Positions 15,320 through 23,877 of a stretch of 34,337 bases of DNA are shown here, piece after piece. Every line of letters starts with the position of its first letter. Positions within the stretch are counted from its first letter, which is position 1. Position numbers and translations under genes: made by a program. The notes beneath the pieces were generated by a model. It searched no databases. It was given only the letters and a program-made list of their open reading frames with translations, and was not told the origin of the DNA. The DNA is from an uncultured Pelagibacteraceae bacterium (lineage in GTDB: Bacteria; Pseudomonadota; Alphaproteobacteria; Pelagibacterales; Pelagibacteraceae): NCBI GenBank assembly GCA_902541745.1, contig CACBRW010000011.1, positions 1-34,337 on the forward strand, written 5' to 3'.

Positions 15320-16769
15320 GAACTCTTCCTTCCTCTGCACATTTTCTAAGTATAGGATAAACTTTTCCAGGATTTAATAGATTTTTTTCATCTAATGACT
15401 TTTTAATACTCAGTTGTTGTTGTATATCGTTATCATTAAACATTTCACACATTAGTTCTCTTTTTTCTATACCAACACCATGCTCACCTGTAATTACTCC
15501 ACCAAGTCTTACACATGTTTTTAATATCTCAGAACCAAATTCCTCAGTCTTTCTAAGTTGTTCTTTATCATTTCCATCAAACATAATAAGTGGATGTAAA
15601 TTCCCATCACCTGCATGAAAACAATTTGCAACCGGTAATTCATATTTTTCTGATAATTTTTTAATTTCTAATAATGCTTCAGCAAGCTTACCTCTTGGAA
15701 TGGATCCATCCATACAATAATAATCAGGGGCCATAGCTCCACAAGCTGGGAAAGCAGCTTTTCTTCCAGCCCAGAATGAAAGTCTTTCTTTCTCACTATT
15801 GCTAAGTTTAAGACTAGAGCAGTGATTTTTTTTGCAAATTGCCTCTACTTTTTTAATTAATTCATTAACCTCTGAGGTTGTACCATCAAGTTCCACTATT
15901 AATAGTAATTCAGCGTCTCGCGGATATCCTGCTTTACTAAAATTATCTGTCGCCTCAATTAAAGCTTTATCCATTATTTCCATTCCTGCTGGAACTATTC
16001 CACTTGAAATGATTTCTGAAGCTGCATCTCCACCTTCTTTTATTGATGGAAAACCTATCAAAGCAGCTCTTACGACTTCAGGTGTTTTTAAAATTTTAAC
16101 TGTAACTTCTGTAACAACTCCCAATAAACCCTCTGAACCACAAATTAAACCCATAAGATCATATCCCTCTTGATCAAAAGATTTTCCTCCAAATCTACAA
16201 ATAGTTCCATCCATCATAACCATTTGTACACCTAAAATATTATTTGTAGTCGTTCCGTACTTTAAAGAATGAACTCCACCTGAATTTTCAGCAACATTTC
16301 CACCTATAGAGCACGCTAACTGGCTAGAAGGATCTGGAGCATAATAAAATCCTTTGTTTTGAACTGCATGAGTAATTCCTAGATTTGTTACTCCTGGCTG
16401 TGTCACAACACATTTATTTTCGTAATCAATTTCTAATATTTTATTAAATTTTCCTAAGCCAAGGAGAATAGCATCTTGAAGAGGTAATGCTCCACCGGAC
16501 AATCCAGTTCCCGCACCTCTTGGTACAACTTTGATATTTTCACTATGACAATATTTTAATATCTCACTTACTTCCTCTGTATTTTCTGGAAGCACCACTG
16601 CTAATGGTGTTTGTGTGTAAACAGATAAAGCATCTGTTTCATATGGTCTTAATTCATCAGCTTCACTAAGAACATTTTCTTTATCTGTTAATTTTGAGAG
16701 ATTTTTTACTATTTCGGTTTTTCTATTTAAAATAGAACTATCAATTTTTGGTAAAGCTAATTCAGACAT
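15273..16769 (-). CDS. glcD: Glycolate oxidase catalytic flavoprotein subunit GlcD
   Basis: Catalytic FAD subunit of glycolate dehydrogenase (glycolate to glyoxylate; D-lactate is often also accepted). 498 residues, matching E. coli GlcD (499). FAD_binding_4 motif VVPRGAGTGLSGGALP, then CSIGGNVAENSGGVHSLKYG; the FAD-oxidase C domain has NCFHAGDGNLHPLI and GGVITGEHGVGIEKRE. The C-terminus LRKCAEEGRVHVH...FPDLPRF aligns with the end of E. coli GlcD, which separates it from other D-lactate dehydrogenase-type flavoproteins. It starts 3 bases after the aminotransferase stop, so the two are co-transcribed. ATG start confirmed. Confidence 0.95.
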   Translation of the reverse strand: MSELALPKIDSSILNRKTEIVKNLSKLTDKENVLSEADELRPYETDALSVYTQTPLAVVLPENTEEVSEILKYCHSENIKVVPRGAGTGLSGGALPLQDAILLGLGKFNKILEIDYENKCVVTQPGVTNLGITHAVQNKGFYYAPDPSSQLACSIGGNVAENSGGVHSLKYGTTTNNILGVQMVMMDGTICRFGGKSFDQEGYDLMGLICGSEGLLGVVTEVTVKILKTPEVVRAALIGFPSIKEGGDAASEIISSGIVPAGMEIMDKALIEATDNFSKAGYPRDAELLLIVELDGTTSEVNELIKKVEAICKKNHCSSLKLSNSEKERLSFWAGRKAAFPACGAMAPDYYCMDGSIPRGKLAEALLEIKKLSEKYELPVANCFHAGDGNLHPLIMFDGNDKEQLRKTEEFGSEILKTCVRLGGVITGEHGVGIEKRELMCEMFNDNDIQQQLSIKKSLDEKNLLNPGKVYPILRKCAEEGRVHVHKNKDKFPDLPRF

Positions 16770-16772
16770 AGC

Positions 16773-17936
16773 TTATCCTAACATTTTTTTAATATTTTCC
16801 AATGCGTTAGAAATGTTATCTCTTGAAGCAGCAAAGCTAAATCTTACATAATCTTTGCATGTTTTTCCAAAAGCCGTTCCCGGAACAATAGCAACACCAG
16901 CTTCATGCATTGCTCTTTTACAAAATTCAGAACCGTCCATTCCCGTTCCAATAACTTTAGGGAATGCATAAAACGCACCACCAGGCAAACTACATTCTAC
17001 ACCTGGTAAACTATTTAAGCCCTCGTGGATTAATTTTCTTCTTAAAGTAAATTTTTCCATCATCTCGTCTATTGAGTCATCAGGTCCATCTAAAGCAGCA
17101 ATGCCAGCGAACTGAGCTGCAGCGTTTACACATGAGACACTATTAATTAATAATTTATTTACATGCTCAACTAAATTTTCCGGCCAAAAACTCCATCCAA
17201 GTCTCCAACCTGTCATGGAGTAAGCTTTGCTCCATCCTTCTAAAACAATTAATCTTTCTCTTAATTCTGGATAATTAAAGAATGTTGGCATTTCCATATT
17301 ATCGAAAATTTGTCTACTATAAATTTCATCACTTAAAATAGTTACGTGAGGATGTTTTTTTAAACCTTCAGCCAATTTGTCTATTTCAGATTTTTCTACA
17401 AAACTCCCTGTCGGATTGTTTGGATTTATTAGAATTAATAATCTAGTTTTATCAGTAATTAGAGATAAAATTTTATCTGCACTGAACTTTAAATCTTTAT
17501 CTTCAGTAAGATCGTAAGGCACTGCTGTAGAACCGGTATAATTAATCATTGACTCATAAATAGGGAAAGCTGGAGTTGGATGAATTATCTCCGCTCCAGG
17601 CTCACCAAAACACTGAATTGCATAATGCATTGTTGGTTTCCCACCTGGCATAATAATAATTCTTTCAGGATCTACGTCTGCACTATACCTTTTCTTTATC
17701 CATCTAGTAACTGACTGTCTGCATTCTAATATTCCATTTGAAAGCACATATCCATGATGACCATCATCTAAAGCTTTTTTTGCTGCTTCAACAACGTGCT
17801 TTGGAGTTTTGAAATCGGGTTGACCTAGACCTAAGTGAATCATAGGTTTACCTTGTGCTTCAAGTTTTTTTGCTTCAGCTAGAACAGAAAAAGCACTCTC
17901 TGTTCCAAGCCTGTCTAAAGATTTTGCAAGTTCCAT
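16773..17936 (-). CDS. Class I/II PLP-dependent aminotransferase, first gene of the glycolate operon
   Basis: Fold-type I aminotransferase, 387 residues. PLP-site residues: N174 (NPNNPTG), D203 and Y206 (LSDEIYS), Schiff-base K237 (EGWSKAYSMTGWRLGW) and a C-terminal Arg in YVRFSFA that binds the substrate carboxylate. It resembles aspartate/alanine-type aminotransferases of the AspB group. It is the promoter-proximal gene of the operon with glcDEF, so a likely job is converting the glyoxylate made by GlcDEF into glycine. SAR11 strains are known to need glycine or serine and are reported to be able to use glycolate in its place, which fits. The amino donor cannot be read from sequence. ATG start confirmed; a 103-bp gap lies upstream. 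Confidence 0.88.
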   Translation of the reverse strand: MELAKSLDRLGTESAFSVLAEAKKLEAQGKPMIHLGLGQPDFKTPKHVVEAAKKALDDGHHGYVLSNGILECRQSVTRWIKKRYSADVDPERIIIMPGGKPTMHYAIQCFGEPGAEIIHPTPAFPIYESMINYTGSTAVPYDLTEDKDLKFSADKILSLITDKTRLLILINPNNPTGSFVEKSEIDKLAEGLKKHPHVTILSDEIYSRQIFDNMEMPTFFNYPELRERLIVLEGWSKAYSMTGWRLGWSFWPENLVEHVNKLLINSVSCVNAAAQFAGIAALDGPDDSIDEMMEKFTLRRKLIHEGLNSLPGVECSLPGGAFYAFPKVIGTGMDGSEFCKRAMHEAGVAIVPGTAFGKTCKDYVRFSFAASRDNISNALENIKKMLG

Positions 17937-17960
17937 AACAATTTAAAATTTAAAGTCGCC

Positions 17961-18012
17961 AAACTAAACGAAAATTGGTTTTTTGTCTATTTAGTTTAGA
18001 AATTTAATTATA
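17961..18012 (-). promoter_or_regulatory. Possible promoter and inverted repeat upstream of the glycolate operon
   Basis: Minus strand: TATAAT at 18012-18007 is a good -10 match; 17 bases upstream is TAAGAA, a poor -35. Downstream of the -10, in the expected untranslated leader, is an 8-bp inverted repeat AAACTAAA / TTTAGTTT (17961-17968 and 17990-17997) with 21 bases between the arms. It could be an operator for a dimeric regulator or an RNA hairpin. I see no glycine-riboswitch core here. Confidence 0.4.
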
Positions 18013-18039
18013 CAAATAAATGGTAAAAATTCTTATCTT

Positions 18040-19191
18040 TTAGTCTCGATATATTATTTTTGACGCATCAAGGTCTTTAACAGACTTACAACCCATTAAA
18101 ATCATATTTCTTCTAATTTCTTTTTGCATGTTTTCTAAAAGTCTTTCAACACCTTTTTGACCACCAGCACCTAAGCTAAAAAGAAATGCTTTTCCAAAAC
18201 TACATGCTGTTGCGCCTGCAGCTAAAGCTTTGAGAACGTGTGTACCTCTTCTTACACCACCATCAAGAATAATTTCTAATTTATCACCAACTGCATCCGA
18301 AATTGCTTTAACTTGATCAAACGGAGATCTTGATCCATCAAGTTGTCTTCCGCCATGATTTGAAATCATAATTGCTGTACAACCAATGTCTATTGCTCTT
18401 TTAGCATCCTCCACTGACATTACACCTTTAAGAGCCATAGGTTTGTTCCATTTTTTTATACAATATTCTGCATCCTTCCAATTCATAGCTGGATCATATT
18501 GTTCATTAATATAATCCATAACTGATTTTGCAATATTTGTACCTTTATCAGTTTTGTTTTTAATGTTTGCTAATTCAAATTTTTTATTCGTAAAGTATTT
18601 AAAAACCCATCCTGGTCTCATCGCAAAACTCAATAAACTATCCAAAGTAAATTTAGGTGGTGTAGTAAATCCTGTTCTATGATCTCTTTCCCTATTTCCA
18701 GCAACAAGCGTATCAACAGTTATACACATTCCATCAAAATTAGCTCTACTGCATCTTTCAATTAAATCATCAGTTATTGATTTGTCTTTGTGAATATAAA
18801 GTTGAAAAAGTTTTGGCCCACTAGAAACATTTGCAACCTCTTCAATTGAAAATGAGGCCATTGTAGACATGCTATAAATTGTATCAAACTTCTCTGCAGC
18901 TCTAGCAGAAGCTTTATCACCCTCTGGGTCATATAAACTTTGCATCGCCGTAGGAGACAAAAACAAAGGCATACTAATTTTTCTACCAAAGACAGTTGTG
19001 GATAAATCTGGATCACCAACACTATTAAGAATGTTTGGAACTAAATCGCAATCATTGAATGCATCTGTATTTCTATTTAGAGTAACTTCATCATCTGCTC
19101 CTCCATCAATATAGTGAAAAATTGGAGCTGGTAATTTCTTTTTAGCTAATTTTCGAAAATCATTAAAATTATAACAATCATTTATATTCAT
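18040..19191 (-). CDS. lldD: FMN-dependent alpha-hydroxyacid dehydrogenase (L-lactate dehydrogenase LldD-like)
   Basis: Member of the FMN-dependent 2-hydroxyacid oxidase/dehydrogenase family, 383 residues. N-terminal YIDGGADDE (27-35), FLSPTAMQ (77-84), Y132 in LYIHKD, FMN-contacting K255 (PMALKGV), catalytic H279 and R282 in SNHGGRQLDG, then ILDGGVRRGTHVLKALA and the phosphate-binding end. The position that is Trp in plant glycolate oxidase (STW) is Met here (STMAS), so L-lactate dehydrogenase is the first choice and glycolate oxidase the alternative. It lies 11 bases after the PagL-like gene and ahead of the glycolate operon, so electrons from hydroxyacid oxidation are the shared theme. ATG start confirmed. 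Confidence 0.87.
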   Translation of the reverse strand: MNINDCYNFNDFRKLAKKKLPAPIFHYIDGGADDEVTLNRNTDAFNDCDLVPNILNSVGDPDLSTTVFGRKISMPLFLSPTAMQSLYDPEGDKASARAAEKFDTIYSMSTMASFSIEEVANVSSGPKLFQLYIHKDKSITDDLIERCSRANFDGMCITVDTLVAGNRERDHRTGFTTPPKFTLDSLLSFAMRPGWVFKYFTNKKFELANIKNKTDKGTNIAKSVMDYINEQYDPAMNWKDAEYCIKKWNKPMALKGVMSVEDAKRAIDIGCTAIMISNHGGRQLDGSRSPFDQVKAISDAVGDKLEIILDGGVRRGTHVLKALAAGATACSFGKAFLFSLGAGGQKGVERLLENMQKEIRRNMILMGCKSVKDLDASKIIYRD

Positions 19192-19202
19192 AACTTTTTA
19201 AT

Positions 19203-19703
19203 CTAAAAGTTTTTAATGAAATTAAACATATAACTATTTGCCCCAGGATTTTTATCACCTAAACTAGCATTAGATACATGGTTGTAGGAAAGTGCTAAAC
19301 TTGAACTTTTTGAAATCTTATATGAAAATTGTACTTCAGACTTAAATTCAAGAACATGTCCTAAGTCTTTTCCATCACCTCTAGAATATAAACCAGGAGC
19401 AAAACTTGGAGTGAACATTAATCCTCCCATATCAACATTCCATTCAAATCCTGTATAAATATATGCAGCTGAATTTTCTGTAATAAAGCCACCAGTTATT
19501 GGTGAAATATTACCAATGATACTATCTCTTTCCAAATTTTCATTTTGATGCTGAAATCCTAAAAACATTGCAGATTGTTTATCATCACTAAAATCAAAGT
19601 TGCCAATAAAAAAATTATATTGATGTGGGCTAATATTTTCAGCTGATGCTTTAAAGGCTAAAAATAGAGAAAAGAAAATTGCCCAAAATTTTTTAAAATT
19701 CAT
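19203..19703 (-). CDS. pagL: PagL-like lipid A 3-O-deacylase (acyloxyacyl hydrolase family)
   Basis: Predicted outer-membrane beta-barrel, 166 residues, with signal peptide MNFKKF...FKASA (cleavage near residue 21) and a C-terminal Phe. The C-terminal segment NHVSNASLGDKNPGANSY carries the PagL/acyloxyacyl-hydrolase signature HxSNA with catalytic His142 and Ser144; PagL removes the 3-position acyl chain from lipid A. Alternating polar/hydrophobic strands fit an 8-stranded barrel. It lies between ccmH (16 bases upstream) and the LldD-like gene (11 bases downstream), so it is probably read with the ccm genes although it has no functional link to cytochrome c. ATG start confirmed. Activity on this organism's lipid A is untested. 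Confidence 0.8.
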   Translation of the reverse strand: MNFKKFWAIFFSLFLAFKASAENISPHQYNFFIGNFDFSDDKQSAMFLGFQHQNENLERDSIIGNISPITGGFITENSAAYIYTGFEWNVDMGGLMFTPSFAPGLYSRGDGKDLGHVLEFKSEVQFSYKISKSSSLALSYNHVSNASLGDKNPGANSYMFNFIKNF

Positions 19704-19719
19704 ATGGTTTTTTATCAGA

Positions 19720-20082
19720 TTATATTTTTTTTATAAGTTTTTTATAGATTATTGCACCACCAATTAAGAAGATCAATAGAGGCAATATCCATAAAATATA
19801 AGTATTTTTATTTATACCTGGATCATACAATATCCAATCTCCATACTTTTTCTTAAAGTAATTATAAATTTGTTTTTCCGATAAACCCTCTTCAATTTTA
19901 TTTTCAACAAGAATCTTTATACTATTTGCAAATTCGGAGTCTGAGTCATAAACGGACTGACCTTGACAAATTAAACATCTTAAATTTTTCGTAATATTAT
20001 TTATCCTATCTTGTTCTTCCCCCTTGACTGAAGTTAGATTTAATAAAAAAAATAACAAAAAAATAATATTTAAAAATCTCAT
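19720..20082 (-). CDS. ccmH: Cytochrome c maturation protein CcmH (Ccl2/CycL)
   Basis: Periplasmic thiol protein that reduces the apocytochrome c CXXCH cysteines before haem attachment. 120 residues: signal peptide (~1-21), the hallmark LRCLICQGQS (34-43; redox C36 and C39), the helical segment through YFKKKYGDWILYDP, and a C-terminal membrane helix (~92-112). This is the short, single-domain form; there is no fused CcmI (TPR) part as in E. coli CcmH, and no separate ccmI lies in the cluster. The ATG overlaps the ccmG stop by 4 bases. Confidence 0.94.
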   Translation of the reverse strand: MRFLNIIFLLFFLLNLTSVKGEEQDRINNITKNLRCLICQGQSVYDSDSEFANSIKILVENKIEEGLSEKQIYNYFKKKYGDWILYDPGINKNTYILWILPLLIFLIGGAIIYKKLIKKI

Positions 20083-20597
20083 TTTATTAATAGATTAATT
20101 TCATCAACATATTGCTGATTAAGTGGTCCTATATATTTCTTAATAATTTTATTGTTAGAAATTAAGTAAGATTCGGGAACACCAAATGCGCCCCACTCAA
20201 TTGAAATTGTTCCATTGTTATCAATAAATATTTTATCATAGGGATTTCCTAATTCTTTTAAAAAATTTTCAGCATTTTTTTTATTATCTTTATAATTTAT
20301 GCCTATTAAAATTATTTCTTTTTTCTCTTTTAAAGACATTAAAAAATTATGTTCTTGTCGACATGGTATACACCAAGAAGACCATATATTTAATAGATAA
20401 ACTTTATCACCCTGAAAAAAATTTAAGGAATTAAAAATTATATTTGAATAAAAATCTTTAAAATTGGTTGATGGTATATCGCTGCTTATATTTTTATCTG
20501 GCGTGTAAATATTTGAATTCTGTAAACTTTTGTAAAAAATAAAAAAAATTATTCCAAAGATAATAATAACTGAAAAAGGTAATATTTTATTTTTCAT
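20079..20597 (-). CDS. ccmG: Thiol:disulfide interchange protein CcmG (DsbE)
   Basis: Membrane-anchored periplasmic thioredoxin-fold protein supplying reductant to CcmH and apocytochrome c. 172 residues: N-terminal anchor (~5-24), active site WCIPC (C76, C79) in NIWSSWCIPCRQEH, and the cis-Pro loop FGVPESYLI that is typical of CcmG/DsbE. Overlaps ccmF upstream and ccmH downstream by 4 bases each, indicating coupled translation. ATG start confirmed. Confidence 0.93.
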   Translation of the reverse strand: MKNKILPFSVIIIFGIIFFIFYKSLQNSNIYTPDKNISSDIPSTNFKDFYSNIIFNSLNFFQGDKVYLLNIWSSWCIPCRQEHNFLMSLKEKKEIILIGINYKDNKKNAENFLKELGNPYDKIFIDNNGTISIEWGAFGVPESYLISNNKIIKKYIGPLNQQYVDEINLLIK

Positions 20598-22468
20598 GAT
20601 CTTTTTTGTAAAAAACTAACAATTCCTCCAAAAGATATTAAAATTACTGACAACCAGATCCATAACATAAATGGTTTAACTTGATATCTTACATTGAAAA
20701 AATCTTGATTTTGAACCATGTTAATCACAATAAATTTATCTGACATAAGAGTTGTTTTAATATCAGCTTCACTTGTTGCAATAACAGGTTGATTGTAAAT
20801 TCTCAGCTCTGGCGAAAATCTATCCTTTTCACCATTTGAATTACTTATAGAAAAATTTGCAATAATAGCATTATAATTTTTTTCTTTTTTCTGATCAACA
20901 CTTTCAAAAACTATCTTAGTTTTCGAATTTTCAAAAGTTTCACCAACTTTAAGATTTGTTATAATTTCAGTTGCAAGTAAATTATTAAATAAAATACTTA
21001 GGATTAATAAACTAAATCCAAAATGAGCAATATTTTGTGAAATATTTTTATATTTTTTTACAAAAAAATCTCGCAAGGTAATAAAGAATAAATAAAGCGC
21101 ACTCGATATCAAAATTGTATTTATTAAAATATTTTGATTAAAATTTTTTAATACTAAAAATGCTAATAAAATTGAGATAATTAAAAAAGAAATTAAATAA
21201 ATTTTATCTTCTAGTTGAGATTTGATCCATTTTAATTTTGGACCAATCGCCATCATAAATAAAAATGGAATTAAAAATGGAATTATCAATTTATGATAAA
21301 ATGGTGGTCCGACTGATATTTTTTGGGAAGAAATTACATCTAAAAAAATTGGATAAACAGTTCCTATTAATACAACTGATAGAAAATACATCATAAACCA
21401 GTTATTAATTAATATTGAAGTTTCTTTGCTCAACCAAAAAATACTATAAGTTTTTCTGTCATTATCTTTATGAAAAAAGAAAAAAATTAAAATAGATAAA
21501 AAAATCAAAATGAATAAAAAAACAAGAATAAATAAACCCCTTTCAGGATCATTAGCAAATGTATGAACTGAATTTAATATTCCTGATCTTACTAAAAATG
21601 TTCCACACATACTTAATGTAAATGTTGCAATAGAAAGAATTATTACCCATGAAGTTAAAATAGATTTTTTTTCTAATACTAAGATACAATGTAAAAGAGT
21701 GGTTAATGCAAGCCACGGCATTAGAGAAACATTCTCAACTGGATCCCAAAACCAAAAACCTCCCCAGCCCAATTCGTAATAAGCCCAAATCGATCCAAGC
21801 AGTATTCCTAAAGTCAAAAATATCCATGAAATTAAGACCCATTTTTTTATATGTGATGCCCAACTAGTAGAAATAATTTTTAAACTTGTTGCTGCCAAAA
21901 CAGATGAAAAAATAATTGAAGAACCAACATAGCCTAAATATAAAACAGGTGGATGAATTGCTAAAGCAGGGTCTTGTAAAATTGGGTTTAATCCAAGACC
22001 TTCAGTAGGTATTGGAAAAATATAATTAAATGGATTTGATGTTTTGATTAAAAATAAAAAGAAACCAACTATTATTATTTGTTGAAAAACTAAAGTTAAA
22101 ATTTTGTATTTTACTGGTTGATTTTTTGTTCGTACTAAAAATATGAAAATAAATAAAGTTAAAACAAGTAACCACAATAATAAACTACCTTCATGATTCC
22201 CCCAAGTTCCACTTATTTTGTAAAATAATGGTTTGGTAGTGTGAGAATTATTAAATACTGTTTCATTACTAAAATCTGAAACAACAAAAGAAAAAATTAA
22301 ACACAAAAAACTAATAACAACAAAAAATAATTGTAAAAATGTAAATGATAATAGTTTGCTATCTAATATGTTTGAGTTATTAAAATTTTTATATGAAAAA
22401 TAAAATAACGATAATCCAATAATTAATCCTATTATTAATGAATAATATCCAACAAGACTATAGATCAA
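20594..22468 (-). CDS. ccmF: Cytochrome c haem lyase subunit CcmF
   Basis: Polytopic membrane protein that takes haem from CcmE and attaches it to apocytochrome c. 624 residues, many membrane helices. SGTWGNHEGSLLLW (~86-99) and the tryptophan-rich WWD domain LGWGGFWFWDPVENVSLMPW (~234-253) are diagnostic, and HPPVLYLGY and SGILNSVHTF are also family segments. The start codon is TTG at 22468, preceded at 9 bases by GGAG within the ccmE 3' end; no ATG occurs in the first ~30 residues, and the N-terminus aligns with usual CcmF only from here. Large periplasmic loop near 510-600. Confidence 0.95.
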   Translation of the reverse strand: MIYSLVGYYSLIIGLIIGLSLFYFSYKNFNNSNILDSKLLSFTFLQLFFVVISFLCLIFSFVVSDFSNETVFNNSHTTKPLFYKISGTWGNHEGSLLLWLLVLTLFIFIFLVRTKNQPVKYKILTLVFQQIIIVGFFLFLIKTSNPFNYIFPIPTEGLGLNPILQDPALAIHPPVLYLGYVGSSIIFSSVLAATSLKIISTSWASHIKKWVLISWIFLTLGILLGSIWAYYELGWGGFWFWDPVENVSLMPWLALTTLLHCILVLEKKSILTSWVIILSIATFTLSMCGTFLVRSGILNSVHTFANDPERGLFILVFLFILIFLSILIFFFFHKDNDRKTYSIFWLSKETSILINNWFMMYFLSVVLIGTVYPIFLDVISSQKISVGPPFYHKLIIPFLIPFLFMMAIGPKLKWIKSQLEDKIYLISFLIISILLAFLVLKNFNQNILINTILISSALYLFFITLRDFFVKKYKNISQNIAHFGFSLLILSILFNNLLATEIITNLKVGETFENSKTKIVFESVDQKKEKNYNAIIANFSISNSNGEKDRFSPELRIYNQPVIATSEADIKTTLMSDKFIVINMVQNQDFFNVRYQVKPFMLWIWLSVILISFGGIVSFLQKRS

Positions 22469-22469
22469 T

Positions 22470-22889
22470 TTATTTTTCTCCTAATGCTTCTTTTACTTCA
22501 GGTGGCATATAATTTTCATCATGCTTAGCTAAAATTTTTGTTGCGGAGAAAAAGTTTCTATCTTTCAAAAAACCTTCTGCGACAACCCCTTTTCCTTCAG
22601 CAAATAAATTTGGTACTGCTCCCGAGTAAGTAACATTTATTTCATTTTTAAAGTCAGTAATTATAAAGCTAACTTCATTTGAACTTATCGAAATTGAGTT
22701 TTTTTTAACCATTCCTCCAACTCTTATTTTGCTTTTATCTATTTCAGAAAGTGATTTTATTTCAGAAGGAGATTGAAAATATACAACATTTTCCTCCAAT
22801 GATTTTAAAATCAAAAATGTTGTTAAAATTAAAGTAATTAAGATTGTTACTACTAACAGAAATCTTAATTTAACTTTTCGACCATACAT
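22470..22889 (-). CDS. ccmE: Periplasmic haem chaperone CcmE
   Basis: Binds haem covalently and hands it to CcmF. 139 residues: short basic N-terminus, one membrane anchor (~9-29), OB-fold with [10 protein letters not shown] (56-65) and the haem-attachment motif [10 protein letters not shown], in which His123 forms the covalent bond and Tyr127 is the axial ligand. Lies 10 bases after ccmD and 1 base before the TTG start of ccmF. ATG start confirmed. Confidence 0.95.
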   Translation of the reverse strand: MYGRKVKLRFLLVVTILITLILTTFLILKSLEENVVYFQSPSEIKSLSEIDKSKIRVGGMVKKNSISISSNEVSFIITDFKNEINVTYSGAVPNLFAEGKGVVAEGFLKDRNFFSATKILAKHDENYMPPEVKEALGEK

Positions 22890-22899
22890 GGTTTAAAAG

Positions 22900-23127
22900 T
22901 TAATTATTTGTTACGTTTGCTAAAATTTCTTTATTTATTCTTTGTGATTTTGCAAAATTAGCTTGCTCAGTAGTCAGTGATCCAAATTTAGCAACAAATT
23001 TGTTTTGTTCTTTAACAAATTGCATTTTAGTCACCAAGTATAAACTTAAGAAACTTAATAAGGTAAAGCCAAAAGCAGATAACACATACACCGCATATCC
23101 ATTCATAAAAAGTAATTCGTTTATCAT
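22900..23127 (-). CDS. ccmD: Cytochrome c maturation protein CcmD
   Basis: Small single-helix membrane protein needed to release haem-loaded CcmE from CcmABC. 75 residues; the recognisable part is MNGYAVYVLSAFGFTLLSFL (8-27), the usual GxYAxYVW-like start followed by the membrane helix. The ~40-residue soluble tail is longer than in many CcmD proteins. It overlaps ccmC by 4 bases and precedes ccmE, the canonical gene order. ATG start confirmed. Confidence 0.85.
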   Translation of the reverse strand: MINELLFMNGYAVYVLSAFGFTLLSFLSLYLVTKMQFVKEQNKFVAKFGSLTTEQANFAKSQRINKEILANVTNN

Positions 23128-23831
23128 AATCTATCTAAGCCTTTATTTTTAATTTTTATCAGTTCTGTATTATATTTCATCAAGAAAATTAACAATGAAA
23201 AAAGAGCAAATGCCGCAGTCATTATCAATAATGGGTAAAGCATTGATGAATGAATTGAGGTTTTTGATAAAATATTAATAGATGCAGGTTGATGAAGTGT
23301 ATTCCACCAATCAACTGAGTATTTAATTATTGGAACATTAATAATTCCTAAAATAGTTATAAAAGTTGAAATCTTATAGACTTTTTCTTCCTTATCATAA
23401 ATTCTCCATACAAGTAGATACATTGCATAGAACAAAGCTAATATTAACATTGAAGTAATTCTTGCATCCCAAGCCCACCATGTTCCCCAAGTTGGTTTTC
23501 CCCAAATTGATCCTGTAACTAAAGCTATAATATTAAAAACAAATCCCGAAGGAGCTAAACTTTTAGAAATTAAAAAAAAGTTTTTGTTTCTAAATACAAA
23601 ACCACAAATAGATAAAAAAGTTATAGAAGAAAATATTCCAAGTGAAATCCAAGCGGCAGGAACGTGAACATACATAATCCTGACTGCATCACTTTGTTTG
23701 TAATCCTCAGGAGACATGACTAATGCTTCAACTAAACCAACACTTAATACAACAATAAACAAAAATAATACGTACTTAGGTGCTTTTGACGTAATTTTGA
23801 AAATCTTGTTAGGTTCAAAAAGTTTAAACAT
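23124..23831 (-). CDS. ccmC: Haem exporter/handling protein CcmC
   Basis: Membrane protein that loads haem onto CcmE. 235 residues, six predicted helices, WWD domain WGKPTWGTWWAWDARITS (110-127), and the two conserved periplasmic histidines H56 (YVHVP) and H180 (TLHQP) that coordinate haem. First gene of the visible ccm cluster. The ABC exporter genes ccmA and ccmB that often precede it are not adjacent, since hspQ lies upstream. A 179-bp gap with a long inverted repeat lies ahead of it. ATG start confirmed. Confidence 0.95.
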   Translation of the reverse strand: MFKLFEPNKIFKITSKAPKYVLFLFIVVLSVGLVEALVMSPEDYKQSDAVRIMYVHVPAAWISLGIFSSITFLSICGFVFRNKNFFLISKSLAPSGFVFNIIALVTGSIWGKPTWGTWWAWDARITSMLILALFYAMYLLVWRIYDKEEKVYKISTFITILGIINVPIIKYSVDWWNTLHQPASINILSKTSIHSSMLYPLLIMTAAFALFSLLIFLMKYNTELIKIKNKGLDRL

Positions 23832-23877
23832 ATTTTAATTTAGAATTATTTTTGATGATTTCTATTATGAAATAGTT

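Noticed and set aside
17937..18039. Glycine riboswitch ahead of the aminotransferase-glycolate operon
   Set aside because: SAR11 is known to use glycine riboswitches, so I looked, but the gap is only 103 bases and shows none of the conserved GGAGAG-type core.
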